From assembly GCA_040384325.1 (NCBI GenBank), contig JAZKJL010000002.1, positions 124,001 through 188,000 of the forward strand: a stretch of DNA of 64,000 nucleotides, written 5' to 3'. Shown here one piece after another: positions 19,071 to 28,087 of the stretch. Under the pieces are notes generated by a model, which ran no database searches, had not been told where the DNA came from, and saw only the letters and a program-made list of their open reading frames with translations. This stretch comes from JACMLX01 sp040384325. GTDB lineage: Bacteria; Gemmatimonadota; Gemmatimonadetes; Gemmatimonadales; Gemmatimonadaceae. The first letter of the stretch is position 1. Each line of letters opens with the position of its first letter. Made by a program: the position numbers and the translations under genes.

Positions 19071-19514
19071 TCATGCGGCGAACGAGACCTCGCCGCAATA
19101 TGAGCAGCGACCAGTTTGCACCGTGGTATCCACCGGACCGACGACCGTCCGCGTGGCGGCAGCATCGATCATTGGATGCGCACATGATGGGCAGAAGATC
19201 TGATGTGTTGCGATGATGCGGCGGGTTCGCGACATCATGACGGCCAACGCGCCGAGCACGATCGACCAGCCAGTGCCCAGTGCGGCAATGTCATAGATCT
19301 CAGGGGCACCGACGGCATCCCGCAAGTACGTCAGAGCCAGACCGACGCCAAAACCCGACATGCCGACACCGGCCAATAGCCATTGCGAGCGCGACCGGAG
19401 CGCCGCCCGACATGCCGTCACGCTCGCGGCGAGGTCCGCACGTCGGAGGACGGTCAAGTCGGACGCCGCGCCAGCGCGGGTGCAATCGGACGGCAGAACA
19501 GTTACCTCCTCCAC
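19071..19514 (-). CDS. Two-helix membrane protein with C-terminal zinc ribbon
   Basis: A 147-residue protein: a basic amphipathic N-terminal region, two transmembrane helices (WLLAGVGMSGFGVGLALTYL and IAALGTGWSIVLGALAVMM), then a zinc ribbon formed by FCPSCAHP and RCSYCGE. It starts at GTG with AGGAG about eight bases upstream. No family name is known to me. The zinc ribbon probably faces the cytoplasm and could bind nucleic acid or a partner. Part of the minus-strand accessory run. Confidence 0.68.
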   Translation of the reverse strand: MEEVTVLPSDCTRAGAASDLTVLRRADLAASVTACRAALRSRSQWLLAGVGMSGFGVGLALTYLRDAVGAPEIYDIAALGTGWSIVLGALAVMMSRTRRIIATHQIFCPSCAHPMIDAAATRTVVGPVDTTVQTGRCSYCGEVSFAA

Positions 19515-19553
19515 GCTACACTCCTGGGCGTCATGACGGCTAAGGAATCGGCA

Positions 19554-19627
19554 TTCTGCTGCACTGCGACCGCACGACAGCTACCCCTGCTCACCAACCG
19601 CCGGTCGCGATGGCAGCAGCAACGCGG
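19554..19627 (-). repeat. Repeat copy A at the 3' end of the SRPBCC gene
   Basis: A 74-base segment covering the last codons of the SRPBCC gene and its 3' flank; related to copy B at 20155-20227 in the same orientation. The outer parts (TTCTGCTGCA, CTGCTCAC, AGCAGCAAC) are near-identical and the middle is divergent. Confidence 0.65.
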
Positions 19628-20093
19628 TTTCGGCTGCACCGCCCGGCACAGATGCCGCTATGAGTTCGGCTTTTGCACGCACGAGACCCGCAGATTGACC
19701 AGACTCGATCAAGGTCTTCAGGTCACAGAGGACGATTGAGAAACCTTCAGTCGTGTTCACGATCTGTTCGACCAAGTCGTCGCCTGCCGAGCCGTGAATC
19801 TCCACTGAAACCTGTGTCTTCCCAGTCGAGTGTGCAGAGAACTCAATTCGCGTGTTCGAGCCGTCGGACCAGTGGAATGCGATCAGTGAGGTTGGCTCAA
19901 ACTCTGTGATTGCGATCGTATCGACTGCGCCGGGAACCATGAATGTCCAGGTAACCCTGGCATCCTTCGCCAATGGTCCGCTCGATGCGCCAAGCCAGAA
20001 TCGCGTGATCCGGTCTGGATCGACGAACGCGTTGAAGGCATCGGCTGGCTCGCAGTTGATGAGTTGAGAAACCTTCGCGACGAAGTTGGTCAT
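19581..20093 (-). CDS. SRPBCC (START/AHSA1-like) family protein
   Basis: A 170-residue helix-grip protein of the Activator of Hsp90 ATPase homologue 1-like group. The typical opening is visible (INCEPADAFNAFVDPDRITR followed by FWLG), then the strands VTWTFMVPGAVD and SLIAFHWSDGSNTRIEF, and a long C-terminal helix (EGFSIVLCDLKTLIESG). These proteins bind hydrophobic ligands; ligand unknown. The start is at MTNFVAK because GGAG precedes it. The final codons overlap repeat copy A, and a related segment lies just upstream of the gene. Confidence 0.85.
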   Translation of the reverse strand: MTNFVAKVSQLINCEPADAFNAFVDPDRITRFWLGASSGPLAKDARVTWTFMVPGAVDTIAITEFEPTSLIAFHWSDGSNTRIEFSAHSTGKTQVSVEIHGSAGDDLVEQIVNTTEGFSIVLCDLKTLIESGQSAGLVRAKAELIAASVPGGAAETALLLPSRPAVGEQG

Positions 20094-20154
20094 CTGGAAA
20101 CTCCAGGTGTGTACTGCCGCCCGGTGATCTTCTGTGAAATTTAGCGAGACAGGG

Positions 20155-20227
20155 TTCTGCTGCAATGCGACCGCTCAATCATTTGCCTGCTCACGGAAGC
20201 CTGGTCGCATTGTCAGCAGCAACCCGG
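20155..20227 (-). repeat. Repeat copy B upstream of the SRPBCC gene, with imperfect hairpin
   Basis: A 73-base relative of copy A. Its ends form an imperfect hairpin: GGGTTCTGCTGCAATGCGACC pairs with a segment at 20203-20225, leaving two extra bases bulged. Read on the minus strand it contains a remnant resembling the C-terminus of the SRPBCC protein (LLLTMRPGFREQ compared with LLLPSRPAVGEQ), preceded by an in-frame stop. It lacks the conserved core bases of integron attC sites. Confidence 0.6.
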
Positions 20228-20417
20228 GTCAGGCGACGCCGCGATCGGCATCCAGCCCGCGCCACTGTGCCGGATGATTCTGTGCACGTCGGCAAAGAGG
20301 ATCACGAACGGCATACTCCGGTTCTGCCTCTCTAGCCGGATTACGGTGTGTGCACGGCAACAAATTTCCGAAACGTTCCGGGTCGCGCAGATCTACTCAT
20401 GCACATCACGCGCGGTG

Positions 20418-20780
20418 CTAACTGTGAAGTGCCTCCACGATCATCGCAATTACGCTGATCGCTAGCAGGGCCCATGCAATCGCGTGACGTCTTCGCACCG
20501 GACCGGTGTTCCCGGTGCTCTGCATCAGCAAAACAGCGCTGAGCATTGGCACCGAGGTCAGAACGCTGAACAGCCGGCGCTCATACTGCCCCGGATAAGC
20601 CGCTGGCGCGCCAGCCAGCCAATCGGGCAACACAACTGCCAAGCGACCGAGCGACGCGATGATGAGCAGAATCCCGAAGGCCATCAGGCCGGTGCGCACT
20701 GAACTGGTTTCCGGCTGAACCGTCATGCGTCGCCACCGAATCAGGGAAGTCGCCTCACCAATATCAGTCGTACCAACCAT
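20418..20780 (-). CDS. Small membrane protein of unknown function
   Basis: A 120-residue protein with three predicted transmembrane helices (GLMAFGILLIIASLGRLAVV, a segment around LFSVLTSVPMLSAVLLM, and AIAWALLAISVIAMIVEAL). No family recognised. The start at 20780 is supported by AAAGGAG five bases upstream; an internal ATG 18 codons later lacks one. Last gene of the minus-strand accessory run before ligA. Confidence 0.7.
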   Translation of the reverse strand: MVGTTDIGEATSLIRWRRMTVQPETSSVRTGLMAFGILLIIASLGRLAVVLPDWLAGAPAAYPGQYERRLFSVLTSVPMLSAVLLMQSTGNTGPVRRRHAIAWALLAISVIAMIVEALHS

Positions 20781-21024
20781 AAACTCCTTTAAGGAGAATA
20801 AGGCGCGAATCCCCGCCGAGCCAGTCTTCTGCCGCAGACGAATTCATCCAACCGGCGCAGCCGTTACGTCGCAAGGCAGAGCGGAACTCAAAGCCGCGCA
20901 GCGAGATCCGTCGTGCGCGTACGTTCTGCCACCCTCTCGCTGGACCCCGCTTTCGTGGCATAACGGCAGCAGAACAGAGCGGAGCCCACGAGGCTTCATG
21001 GCGCCGTCCGGCTCCCGCCGCGGC

Positions 21025-23085
21025 TCAAGCGCCGCCGCCCACCTTCGCCACCAATCCCGCCTCATCCACCACCTCCACCCCCAACGCCTTCGCCTTCTCC
21101 AACTTCGACCCCGCCTCCTCCCCCGCGACAACAAAGGAAGTGTTCTTCGACACACTACTCGTCACCCGCCCCCCCGCCCGCTCCACGAGCGCCGTCGCCT
21201 CCGTCCGCGACAACGTCGGCAACGTCCCCGTGAGCACCACCGTCATCCCCGTCAACGGCCCATCCCCCACCGTCACATCCGGCTCCGTCACCTGCACCCC
21301 CGCCGCGATCAACTTCCGCACCAGTTCGAGCGCCGCCGGATCATCCAGATATTCGCGAACAGACTCCGCAATCACATCCCCGATCCCGCGCACCGCCTTG
21401 ATCTCCTCCAACGTCGCGACCTGCAACGACTGCACACTCCCAAACCGCCGCGCCAGCAACGTCGCCGCCACCGCACCCACATGCCGGATCCCCAACGCGT
21501 TCAACAGCCGTGACAAAGGCTGCCCTCGCGACGTCGCAATGGCGGCAATGAGCTTTTCAGCACTCTTCGCCGCCATCCGATCCAGCGGCAGCACCTGCTC
21601 CACGGTGAGCGTGAAGAAATCCGCCGCATCATGCACCAGGTTCGCCCCCACCAGCTGCTCGATGCGCGCATAACTCAGCCCGCGGATGTCCATCGCATCC
21701 ACGCTGCAGAAATGCACCAGCGACTCCAGCAACCGCCCCGGACACGCCACGTTCGGGCAGTACAACGCGACCTCGTCCTCATCACGGCGCACGGCAGTAC
21801 CGCACGACGGACAGACCTCCGGCGCCACGAACGGCACCGGCGGCTCCGTCTCGCTCCGCTTCTCCGGAATCGGCCCGATCACCTGCGGGATCACCTCGCC
21901 CGCCCGCTGCACCAGCACACGGTCACCCACCCGCAGGTCCTTGGCGGCGACGAGATCGAAGTTGTGCAGCGTCGCCATCCGGACCGTCGTGCCGCCGATC
22001 TCCACCGCCTCCAGCTCCGCGTACGGATTCAGTGATCCCGTGCGACCCACGTTCACGCCGATTCGCAGCAGCGTCGTCTCGGCGATGTCGGGTGCGAACT
22101 TGCGCGCGATCGCCCAGCGCGGCACGCGGCCACTGATTTCGCCCAGCTCCTCCTGCAGCGCCAGGCCGTTCACCTTCACCACCGCCCCGTCGATCGCGAA
22201 GTCGATGCCGGCCCGGTAGTCATGCTCCACTTTCTGCGCCCACGCATTCACCTCCGCCAGCGTGCCGCACACCACGCGATGCGGGGCCACCGGCACGCCC
22301 CACTGCTGCAGCGCGGTCAGCAGCGCATCCTGCGACGCGAACGGCAACGCGCTAGCGCCATCGGGATGCACCGCCGAGTAGCCGAAGAAACGGAGAGGAC
22401 GCTTGGCCGTGATCGCGGGATCGAGTTGCCGCAACGCCCCCGCCGCCGCATTGCGCGGGTTGGCGAACACGGGCTCGCCCGCTGCCACACGCTCGGCATT
22501 CATCGCGGCGAAACGGCTGAACGGGAAATACGCCTCGCCACGAATTTCCAGCAGCGCCGGCGGGGTGTCCGTCTTCAGGCGCAACGGCACGTCATGCATC
22601 GTCCGCAGGTTCGGCGTCACATCCTCGCCCACCGTGCCGCTGCCGCGCGTGGCACCGGTCACCAGCACCCCATCGCGATACGTCAGCGACACGGCAGCAC
22701 CATCGATCTTCAGCTCGCAGCTGTAACCCTCACGATCCACCACGTCACCGGCCAGCCGGCGCACCCGCTCCTCCCACGCCGCCAGCTCGGCTTCGTCGAA
22801 CGCATTGTCGAGCGACAACATCGGCACCAGGTGCACATGCTTCGGCAGGGCACTCTGTGGCTCGCTGCCGACCCGTCGCGTCGGTGAATCGGGGGTCTGC
22901 AACTCGGGATGTTCGCGCTCGAGCTCCTGCAGCTCGCGGAACAGCCGGTCATATTCCACGTCCTGCAACCCCGGACGATCCAGCACGTAGTACTCGTAGC
23001 TGGCCTGCGTCAGCAGCTCGCGCAGCTCGCCGGCACGTCTGGTCAGGGCGGCGGAATCGCCGGATTTTGCGGAAGACGTCGCCAT
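21025..23085 (-). CDS. ligA: NAD-dependent DNA ligase
   Basis: A 686-residue full-length LigA that seals nicks during replication and repair using NAD. Domains in order: Ia NAD-binding helices (residues 15-75, with YYVLD and EYDRLF), the adenylation domain with catalytic Lys126 in ELKIDGAAVS, an OB fold, a four-Cys zinc finger (CPSCGTAVRRDE then CPNVACPGR), helix-hairpin-helix repeats, and a C-terminal BRCT domain (LTGMTVVLTGTLPTLSRTEA). The last roughly 250 bases have an extreme strand bias: the plus strand is nearly G-free and C-rich, so the coding strand is purine-rich. Confidence 0.97.
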   Translation of the reverse strand: MATSSAKSGDSAALTRRAGELRELLTQASYEYYVLDRPGLQDVEYDRLFRELQELEREHPELQTPDSPTRRVGSEPQSALPKHVHLVPMLSLDNAFDEAELAAWEERVRRLAGDVVDREGYSCELKIDGAAVSLTYRDGVLVTGATRGSGTVGEDVTPNLRTMHDVPLRLKTDTPPALLEIRGEAYFPFSRFAAMNAERVAAGEPVFANPRNAAAGALRQLDPAITAKRPLRFFGYSAVHPDGASALPFASQDALLTALQQWGVPVAPHRVVCGTLAEVNAWAQKVEHDYRAGIDFAIDGAVVKVNGLALQEELGEISGRVPRWAIARKFAPDIAETTLLRIGVNVGRTGSLNPYAELEAVEIGGTTVRMATLHNFDLVAAKDLRVGDRVLVQRAGEVIPQVIGPIPEKRSETEPPVPFVAPEVCPSCGTAVRRDEDEVALYCPNVACPGRLLESLVHFCSVDAMDIRGLSYARIEQLVGANLVHDAADFFTLTVEQVLPLDRMAAKSAEKLIAAIATSRGQPLSRLLNALGIRHVGAVAATLLARRFGSVQSLQVATLEEIKAVRGIGDVIAESVREYLDDPAALELVRKLIAAGVQVTEPDVTVGDGPLTGMTVVLTGTLPTLSRTEATALVERAGGRVTSSVSKNTSFVVAGEEAGSKLEKAKALGVEVVDEAGLVAKVGGGA

Positions 23086-23211
23086 GGTGCCTGCTGTCGG
23101 ATGAGGTCGATCGCGAATCTATCTGCTAGCCGTCACTGCAGTGAGGGCACGGAAACTGCTCAACTGGGTATCAGTAACCGCAGCAACTGACTTCGCTTAC
23201 CGGAGGATGTG

Positions 23212-23517
23212 ATGATTTACGAAGATGACGAGGTGATCGACGAGAACGGCCAGGAGCAGGAAGCCGTCGTTTCGTCGCGCGATTCAGGCATGACCACGGT
23301 CGCGCTGGCCGTGCTGGCGGGCGCGGCCATCGGCGCGGCCGTCGCGCTCATGCTGGCACCTCGCACCGGCCGCGACATGCGGCGCGTGATCCGCAAGAGC
23401 GCGGAGGGCCTTCGCCAGGGAGCCAGTGGCGTCCTCGACGAGACCGGCGAAGAGCTGCGACGCCAGATCCGCCGCCGCAGCCGTCAGGTGCGCCGGCAGA
23501 TGGAGCGCATGGGCTGA
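23212..23517 (+). CDS. YtxH domain protein
   Basis: A 101-residue protein with an acidic N-terminus, one transmembrane segment (VALAVLAGAAIGAAVALML) followed at once by APRTGRDMR, the YtxH signature, and a strongly basic helical C-terminus (RRQIRRRSRQVRRQMERMG). YtxH-type proteins are small general-stress membrane proteins of unknown mechanism. The ATG at 23212 is used since CGGAGG is positioned for it. It is divergent from ligA. Confidence 0.85.
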   Translation: MIYEDDEVIDENGQEQEAVVSSRDSGMTTVALAVLAGAAIGAAVALMLAPRTGRDMRRVIRKSAEGLRQGASGVLDETGEELRRQIRRRSRQVRRQMERMG

Positions 23518-23555
23518 TTAGCGGTTCCATCCCGCCCGGACGACATGATGTGCAC

Positions 23556-23588
23556 GAAGCGGCGCGCCCCATCGGGACGCGCCGCTTC
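23556..23588. terminator. Hairpin between convergent ytxH-like and TPR genes
   Basis: Eleven-bp perfect stem (GAAGCGGCGCG / CGCGCCGCTTC) extended by two pairs beyond one mismatch, loop about 5 nt, followed by GTCTTGCT. It lies between the two convergent genes and can serve both. Confidence 0.7.
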
Positions 23589-23607
23589 GTCTTGCTGACA
23601 CACCCTC

Positions 23608-24387
23608 TCAGCGCAGTCGCGCGATCAGTGCCTCGCACTGCTTCCTGTACCGCGCATCGTTGAACTCCACCGTCGGCATCCGCAACACCGCCTCGCAGGT
23701 GCTGCGCGCCTTCGCCGAGTCGCCATCGTCGGCGTAGATCGCCGCCAGGTCCAGGCGGTGCGTGATGCGATTCGGGTCCGCCGCCACCGCGGCTTCCATG
23801 TATCGCCGCGCCTCGGCCCAGCTGGCACGATCGAAACTGTTCGCCCCGAGGAAACGACGGGCGGCGAAGCGCGACAGGCTGTTGAGCCGCATGATCTCCG
23901 CGTTCCACACACCCAGCACGTGCAGCGCGCCCGCATGCTTCGGGTCCAGCTGCACCGCCGCCAGTGCCTCGTCGTGGATCTCGGTGGCGTATTTCACCCG
24001 CTCGCGACTGCCCACCGTCAGCGCAGTGCGGCCGAGCGCCACCGCCAGCATGAAGTGCCCATCGGCACCGCGGGCGTTGGCGGCGACGGCGCGCCGTGCG
24101 TAGGCTTCCGCCTTGCGGTTGTACTCCGTGCGCTGCGCGGCGCCGGGCGCGGCCTCGGCGAGGTCCACCAGTTCGCGCGCGGCACGCCACAGCAGGTCGT
24201 AGTTCGACGGTGTGGTGGCGAGGGCCGCTTCATACCGACCCAGTGCCGACGAGGCGTCGCGCGCCGCGCGATCCTTCTCCGCCAGCTCGATCACGGCGGC
24301 CGGGGCCTGTGCGCGCAACGGTGCCGGCAGTGTCAGCACGGCAGTCAGCAGCAACGTCGCGCCGGTGGTGCACCCGAACAGTTTCAT
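23608..24387 (-). CDS. Exported TPR-like helical repeat protein
   Basis: A 259-residue protein with a signal peptide (cleavage near PLRAQ; a Cys at residue 6 is too early for a lipobox). The mature part is a string of helix pairs typical of TPRs: ASSALGRYEAALATTPSNYD, KAEAYARRAVAANARGADGH, HDEALAAVQLDPKHAGALHV. It resembles periplasmic TPR proteins related to regulator-of-microtubule-dynamics folds. Likely a protein-interaction scaffold. It is divergent from the thymidine phosphorylase gene. Confidence 0.75.
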   Translation of the reverse strand: MKLFGCTTGATLLLTAVLTLPAPLRAQAPAAVIELAEKDRAARDASSALGRYEAALATTPSNYDLLWRAARELVDLAEAAPGAAQRTEYNRKAEAYARRAVAANARGADGHFMLAVALGRTALTVGSRERVKYATEIHDEALAAVQLDPKHAGALHVLGVWNAEIMRLNSLSRFAARRFLGANSFDRASWAEARRYMEAAVAADPNRITHRLDLAAIYADDGDSAKARSTCEAVLRMPTVEFNDARYRKQCEALIARLR

Positions 24388-24459
24388 TCAGCATCCGATG
24401 AAGACGAAAACCAACGGTTCGACAGTCACTACCCCGACGCCGCCATCACGGTTCGGCGC

Positions 24460-25791
24460 ATGATCCTGCGCGACCTGATCGAGCGCAAGCGCGATGGCGG
24501 CCAGCTCACCGCCGCCGAATGGCGAGACGTGGCCAATGCCGCCGCCGATGGATCGGTGCCCGACTACCAGCTCTCGGCGCTGCTGATGGCCATCTTCTGG
24601 CGCGGCCTCGATGCAGCGGAGACCAGCGCGCTGACGTCGGCGATGCTGGCCACCGGCAACACCCTGCAGCGTCCCGCCGGTGCATCACCGTGGATCGACA
24701 AGCACTCCACCGGAGGTGTGGGCGACAAGACGTCGCTGATCCTCGCGCCACTGCTGGCATCGGTGGGTGTGGTGGTGCCGATGATGTCGGGACGCGGGCT
24801 GGGACACACCGGCGGAACGCTCGACAAGCTCGAAAGCATCCCCGGCTTCCGCACCGACCTGTCGCTGGCGTGTGCCGAGGAGCAGCTGGCACGCATCGGG
24901 TGCGCACTGATCGGGCAGACCGCCGAAATCGCGCCGGCCGATCGCAAGCTGTATGCGCTGCGTGATGCGACGGCCACGGTCGAATGCATCCAGCTGATCG
25001 CCGCCAGCATCATGAGCAAGAAGCTGGCGGAAGGGTTGACGGGCCTGGTCCTGGACGTGAAGCGCGGCAGCGGCGCCTTCCTGCCGGAACTGGATCGCGG
25101 ACTAGAACTGGCGAAGACGATGATCGCGCTCGGCGATGCCGCCGGCGTGCCCGTGGTGACGTTGATGACCGCCATGGATCGTCCACTCGGAGATGCCTGC
25201 GGCAATGCGCTCGAGGTGCGCGAGTGCATCGACACGCTGCGCGGCGGCGGACCGGCCGATCTCTGGACGGTCACCGAGGCGCTGGCGATCGAGATGCTGC
25301 GTCTCGCACAACCGACGCGCACCGACGCCGAGGCGCGCACGATCCTGCGCGGTGCCATCGAGAGCGGGGCGGCGCTGGAGCGGTTCCGCCAGATCGTCGA
25401 CGCACAGGGCGGCGACGTGCGCGCGATCGACGACCCGTCACTCCTTCCGCATGCCCCCTGCATCGGCGACGTGCTGGCGACGCGTGCCGGCACCGTGCTC
25501 GAACTCCCGCCGCGCCCCATCGGCCACCTCATCATCGCGCTCGGCGGCGGCCGCACCACGGCTGATGACGTGGTCGATCCAGCGGTCGGCGTGATGCTGC
25601 GGGTGCGCGTGGGTGACGAGGTGGCGGCGGGTCAGCCGCTGGCCACGATGCACGCAGCCACGCCGGCCGCGCTGGCCGCGGCGCAGGCGCGGATGGCGAC
25701 CATCGTCTCGCTGGGCGACGGTCCGGCGGCGGCGCTGCCGTGGGTCAGTCATCGGCTGACCGCCGCCGGCGTGGAAACACTCGGCCAGTAG
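24460..25791 (+). CDS. deoA: Thymidine / pyrimidine-nucleoside phosphorylase
   Basis: A 443-residue enzyme that cleaves pyrimidine (deoxy)nucleosides with phosphate to the base and (deoxy)ribose 1-phosphate. It starts MILRDLIERKRDGGQLT, the usual opening. The glycosyltransferase-family-3 signature WIDKHSTGGVGDKTSLILAP binds phosphate; SGRGLGHTGGTLDKLE and DVKRGSGAF complete the active site. The C-terminal PYNP domain contains VGDEVAAGQPLATMHA. Length matches bacterial enzymes. The symbol could equally be pdp, since thymidine-specific and broad enzymes are hard to separate by eye. Confidence 0.92.
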   Translation: MILRDLIERKRDGGQLTAAEWRDVANAAADGSVPDYQLSALLMAIFWRGLDAAETSALTSAMLATGNTLQRPAGASPWIDKHSTGGVGDKTSLILAPLLASVGVVVPMMSGRGLGHTGGTLDKLESIPGFRTDLSLACAEEQLARIGCALIGQTAEIAPADRKLYALRDATATVECIQLIAASIMSKKLAEGLTGLVLDVKRGSGAFLPELDRGLELAKTMIALGDAAGVPVVTLMTAMDRPLGDACGNALEVRECIDTLRGGGPADLWTVTEALAIEMLRLAQPTRTDAEARTILRGAIESGAALERFRQIVDAQGGDVRAIDDPSLLPHAPCIGDVLATRAGTVLELPPRPIGHLIIALGGGRTTADDVVDPAVGVMLRVRVGDEVAAGQPLATMHAATPAALAAAQARMATIVSLGDGPAAALPWVSHRLTAAGVETLGQ

Positions 25792-25896
25792 GGCAGGGCA
25801 CTAGCCCACACCAGCCGGGGCGGTGATCTTTCCGCTCGGCCGGCGCGCGGCCACCCCGTCGCGCGTCACCCACCGACCGCTCACACCGCTCCTCAC

Positions 25897-26127
25897 ATGC
25901 TCAAGATTCAGGCCTTCGCGGCCCTGGGTGTCGCCGTCCTCGCCGCCGCGTTCTACTTCGGCTGGTACTTCGCCGTGATGACGCCGGTGACGCCGGAGAC
26001 CGCCGGTCTCGACGTCGGGTCGTCGAACATCTCGCGGCTGGCCGTGGGCGTGATCTTCACCGCCATCATCGCCGTCGGCATCGTGTTCTTCCGCCAGCTC
26101 TGGAACGGCGCCAAGAACGCACGCTGA
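25897..26127 (+). CDS. Small two-helix membrane protein
   Basis: A 76-residue protein with transmembrane segments at about residues 5-28 (AFAALGVAVLAAAFYFGWYF) and 48-67 (LAVGVIFTAIIAVGIVFF), joined by a Pro/Thr-rich loop. No family recognised. It lies 4 bp before the M1 peptidase gene and is probably in the same transcript. Confidence 0.7.
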   Translation: MLKIQAFAALGVAVLAAAFYFGWYFAVMTPVTPETAGLDVGSSNISRLAVGVIFTAIIAVGIVFFRQLWNGAKNAR

Positions 26128-26131
26128 GCAC

Positions 26132-28087
26132 ATGCCTCGTGCGCGCCGGCTGCTGATCGCTGGCGCGTGCCTGCTGGCCTCCACCGGCGTCGCGCAGTCG
26201 CCGCCGCGGGCCAGCCTGACCGACGGTGAACGGGTGGTCCAGCGCGCCGACTCGTTCTGGTCAGTGGCCGTGGCGCGCGGCACCCGCAGTAGCGACGGCA
26301 CGCCCGGCCCGCGGCACTGGGTGCAAGGCGCCCGATACGCGTTGCGTGCGACCGTCGACCCGGCGCGCCGCACCCTGCGCGGCGACGGCCTGCTGCGTTA
26401 TCGCAACCGCTCGCCCGACACGCTCCGCACCATCGCCTTCGAGCTGGCGCAGAACCTCCTCCGCCCTGGCGCACCGCACAACGAGATGGTGCCGGTCACC
26501 GGCGGGCTGGAGCTCGATCAGCTCTGCATCGCACGCCTGGCGCGTGCACCGGCGGCTGCACTCTGCGCATCGGACGGCGCTGACGACGTGACTCGCGCGC
26601 TTCGCGTGAACTACACCGTCGCCACGCTCACCTTGCCGGTTCCGCTGGCGCCCGGCGATTCGCTGGACGTCGCCGCGCGCTGGCATTTCGACATCCCGAC
26701 CGAGGATGCGCCTCGCATGGGCAGCGACGGCAGCGTGACGCTGATGGCGTACTGGTATCCGCGCTTCCGCGTGTACGACGATGTGGCCGGCTGGCAGCTG
26801 GACCCGTACCTCGCCACCGGCGAGTTCTACATGGACCACGCCGATTACGACGTGCAGATCACGGTGCCGTCGGGCATCCTCGTCGCCGCGACGGGTGCGT
26901 TGCAGAACGCCGCCGAGGTGCTGCCTGCGGGAGTGCGCGCCCGCCTTGCACGCGCGAGGCAGGGTGTGGGCGGGGACGTGGTGCACGTCGTCACCGACAG
27001 CCTGCGACGCGCCGGTGGCGCCACGCTGCCCGGCACCGCACTCACCTGGCACTTCACGGCCGACAGTGTGCGCGACGTCGCGTTCTACACCTCGCGCGAG
27101 GTGGTGTGGGACGCGATCGCCGCGATCGTCCCGCGCGGCGCGGGTCGCGACACGGTGCTGGTGCACGCGTTGTATCGGACGCGGGCGCGTGGATGGAACC
27201 GCGCTGCCGACTACGGGCGCCAGAGCCTCGAGCACTTCTCGCGCACGCTGTGGGCGTATCCGTGGCCGCAGCTGTCGCTGGTGGAAGGCGTCGTGGACGG
27301 CGGCATGGAGTACCCGATGCTGACGGCGGTGTCGGTGGGGAGTGAATCGCGCGAGCTGCTCACCACCATCGCACACGAGACCGGGCACATGTGGTTTCCG
27401 ATGCAGGTGGGCAGCGACGAGCGGCGCTTTGCCTGGATGGATGAAGGGCTGGCCAGCTGGATGGAGCGCAGCCTGCTCCGGGCCAGCACCGGTCACGATG
27501 ATGACGACGAGGCGGGCATTCCCGAGCTCTATCGCATGCTCACCGGCACCAACACTGCGCCATCGATGCTGGTGCACGCCGATCACTATCGTGGCGGCCT
27601 GGCCTACACGGCCGCCAGCTACGACAAGCTGGTGGTGGTGCTGCGCGCCTTCGCCGCCGAGCAGGGTGATTCTGCGCTGGTGCAGGGCCTGCGCGCCTAC
27701 GGACAGCGGTGGAGTGGCCGGCATCCCTATCCGGCAGACTTCTCGCGCATGGTGTTCGCGGCGACCGGTGCAGATCGTGATCGCTTCGTGGACGACTGGG
27801 TGCGCGGGACCGGACACTTCGACGTCGCCATCGATGGCGTGAGCACCGAGCGCGATACACTGGTGGTGTCAGTGCGCTCGCGCGGTGGCGCACGACTCTC
27901 GGTGCCGGTGGAGATCCGTCGTGACGACGGCCGCGTGGAGCGACGCACCATCGCCGCCAGCGAGTTCCGCACGTCGCCGGTGATGCGCCTGCGGATCGCG
28001 CGCGCCGGCAGCGTCACGTCCGTGACCCTCGATCCGGCCAGCACGCGACCCGATCTGGACCGGACCAACCAGCGGTGGAGCCCGTGA
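26132..28087 (+). CDS. Exported M1-family metallo-aminopeptidase
   Basis: A 651-residue gluzincin with a signal peptide (ACLLASTGVAQ). The N-terminal beta-saddle domain is followed by the substrate-recognition motif GGMEYP (the GAMEN equivalent) and the zinc site: His415 and His419 of HETGH plus Glu438 in WMDEGLASW, exactly the HExxH-18-E spacing of the family. It removes N-terminal residues from peptides, probably in the periplasm. It follows the small membrane protein by 4 bp and overlaps the GH16 gene by GTGA, so three genes form an operon. Confidence 0.92.
   Translation: MPRARRLLIAGACLLASTGVAQSPPRASLTDGERVVQRADSFWSVAVARGTRSSDGTPGPRHWVQGARYALRATVDPARRTLRGDGLLRYRNRSPDTLRTIAFELAQNLLRPGAPHNEMVPVTGGLELDQLCIARLARAPAAALCASDGADDVTRALRVNYTVATLTLPVPLAPGDSLDVAARWHFDIPTEDAPRMGSDGSVTLMAYWYPRFRVYDDVAGWQLDPYLATGEFYMDHADYDVQITVPSGILVAATGALQNAAEVLPAGVRARLARARQGVGGDVVHVVTDSLRRAGGATLPGTALTWHFTADSVRDVAFYTSREVVWDAIAAIVPRGAGRDTVLVHALYRTRARGWNRAADYGRQSLEHFSRTLWAYPWPQLSLVEGVVDGGMEYPMLTAVSVGSESRELLTTIAHETGHMWFPMQVGSDERRFAWMDEGLASWMERSLLRASTGHDDDDEAGIPELYRMLTGTNTAPSMLVHADHYRGGLAYTAASYDKLVVVLRAFAAEQGDSALVQGLRAYGQRWSGRHPYPADFSRMVFAATGADRDRFVDDWVRGTGHFDVAIDGVSTERDTLVVSVRSRGGARLSVPVEIRRDDGRVERRTIAASEFRTSPVMRLRIARAGSVTSVTLDPASTRPDLDRTNQRWSP

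Noticed and set aside
19554..20227. Repeats flanking the SRPBCC gene as integron attC sites
   Set aside because: They fold as imperfect hairpins with bulged bases and sit repeat-gene-repeat, but their ends read GTT...AAC rather than RYYYAAC...GTTRRRY, and no integrase is present.
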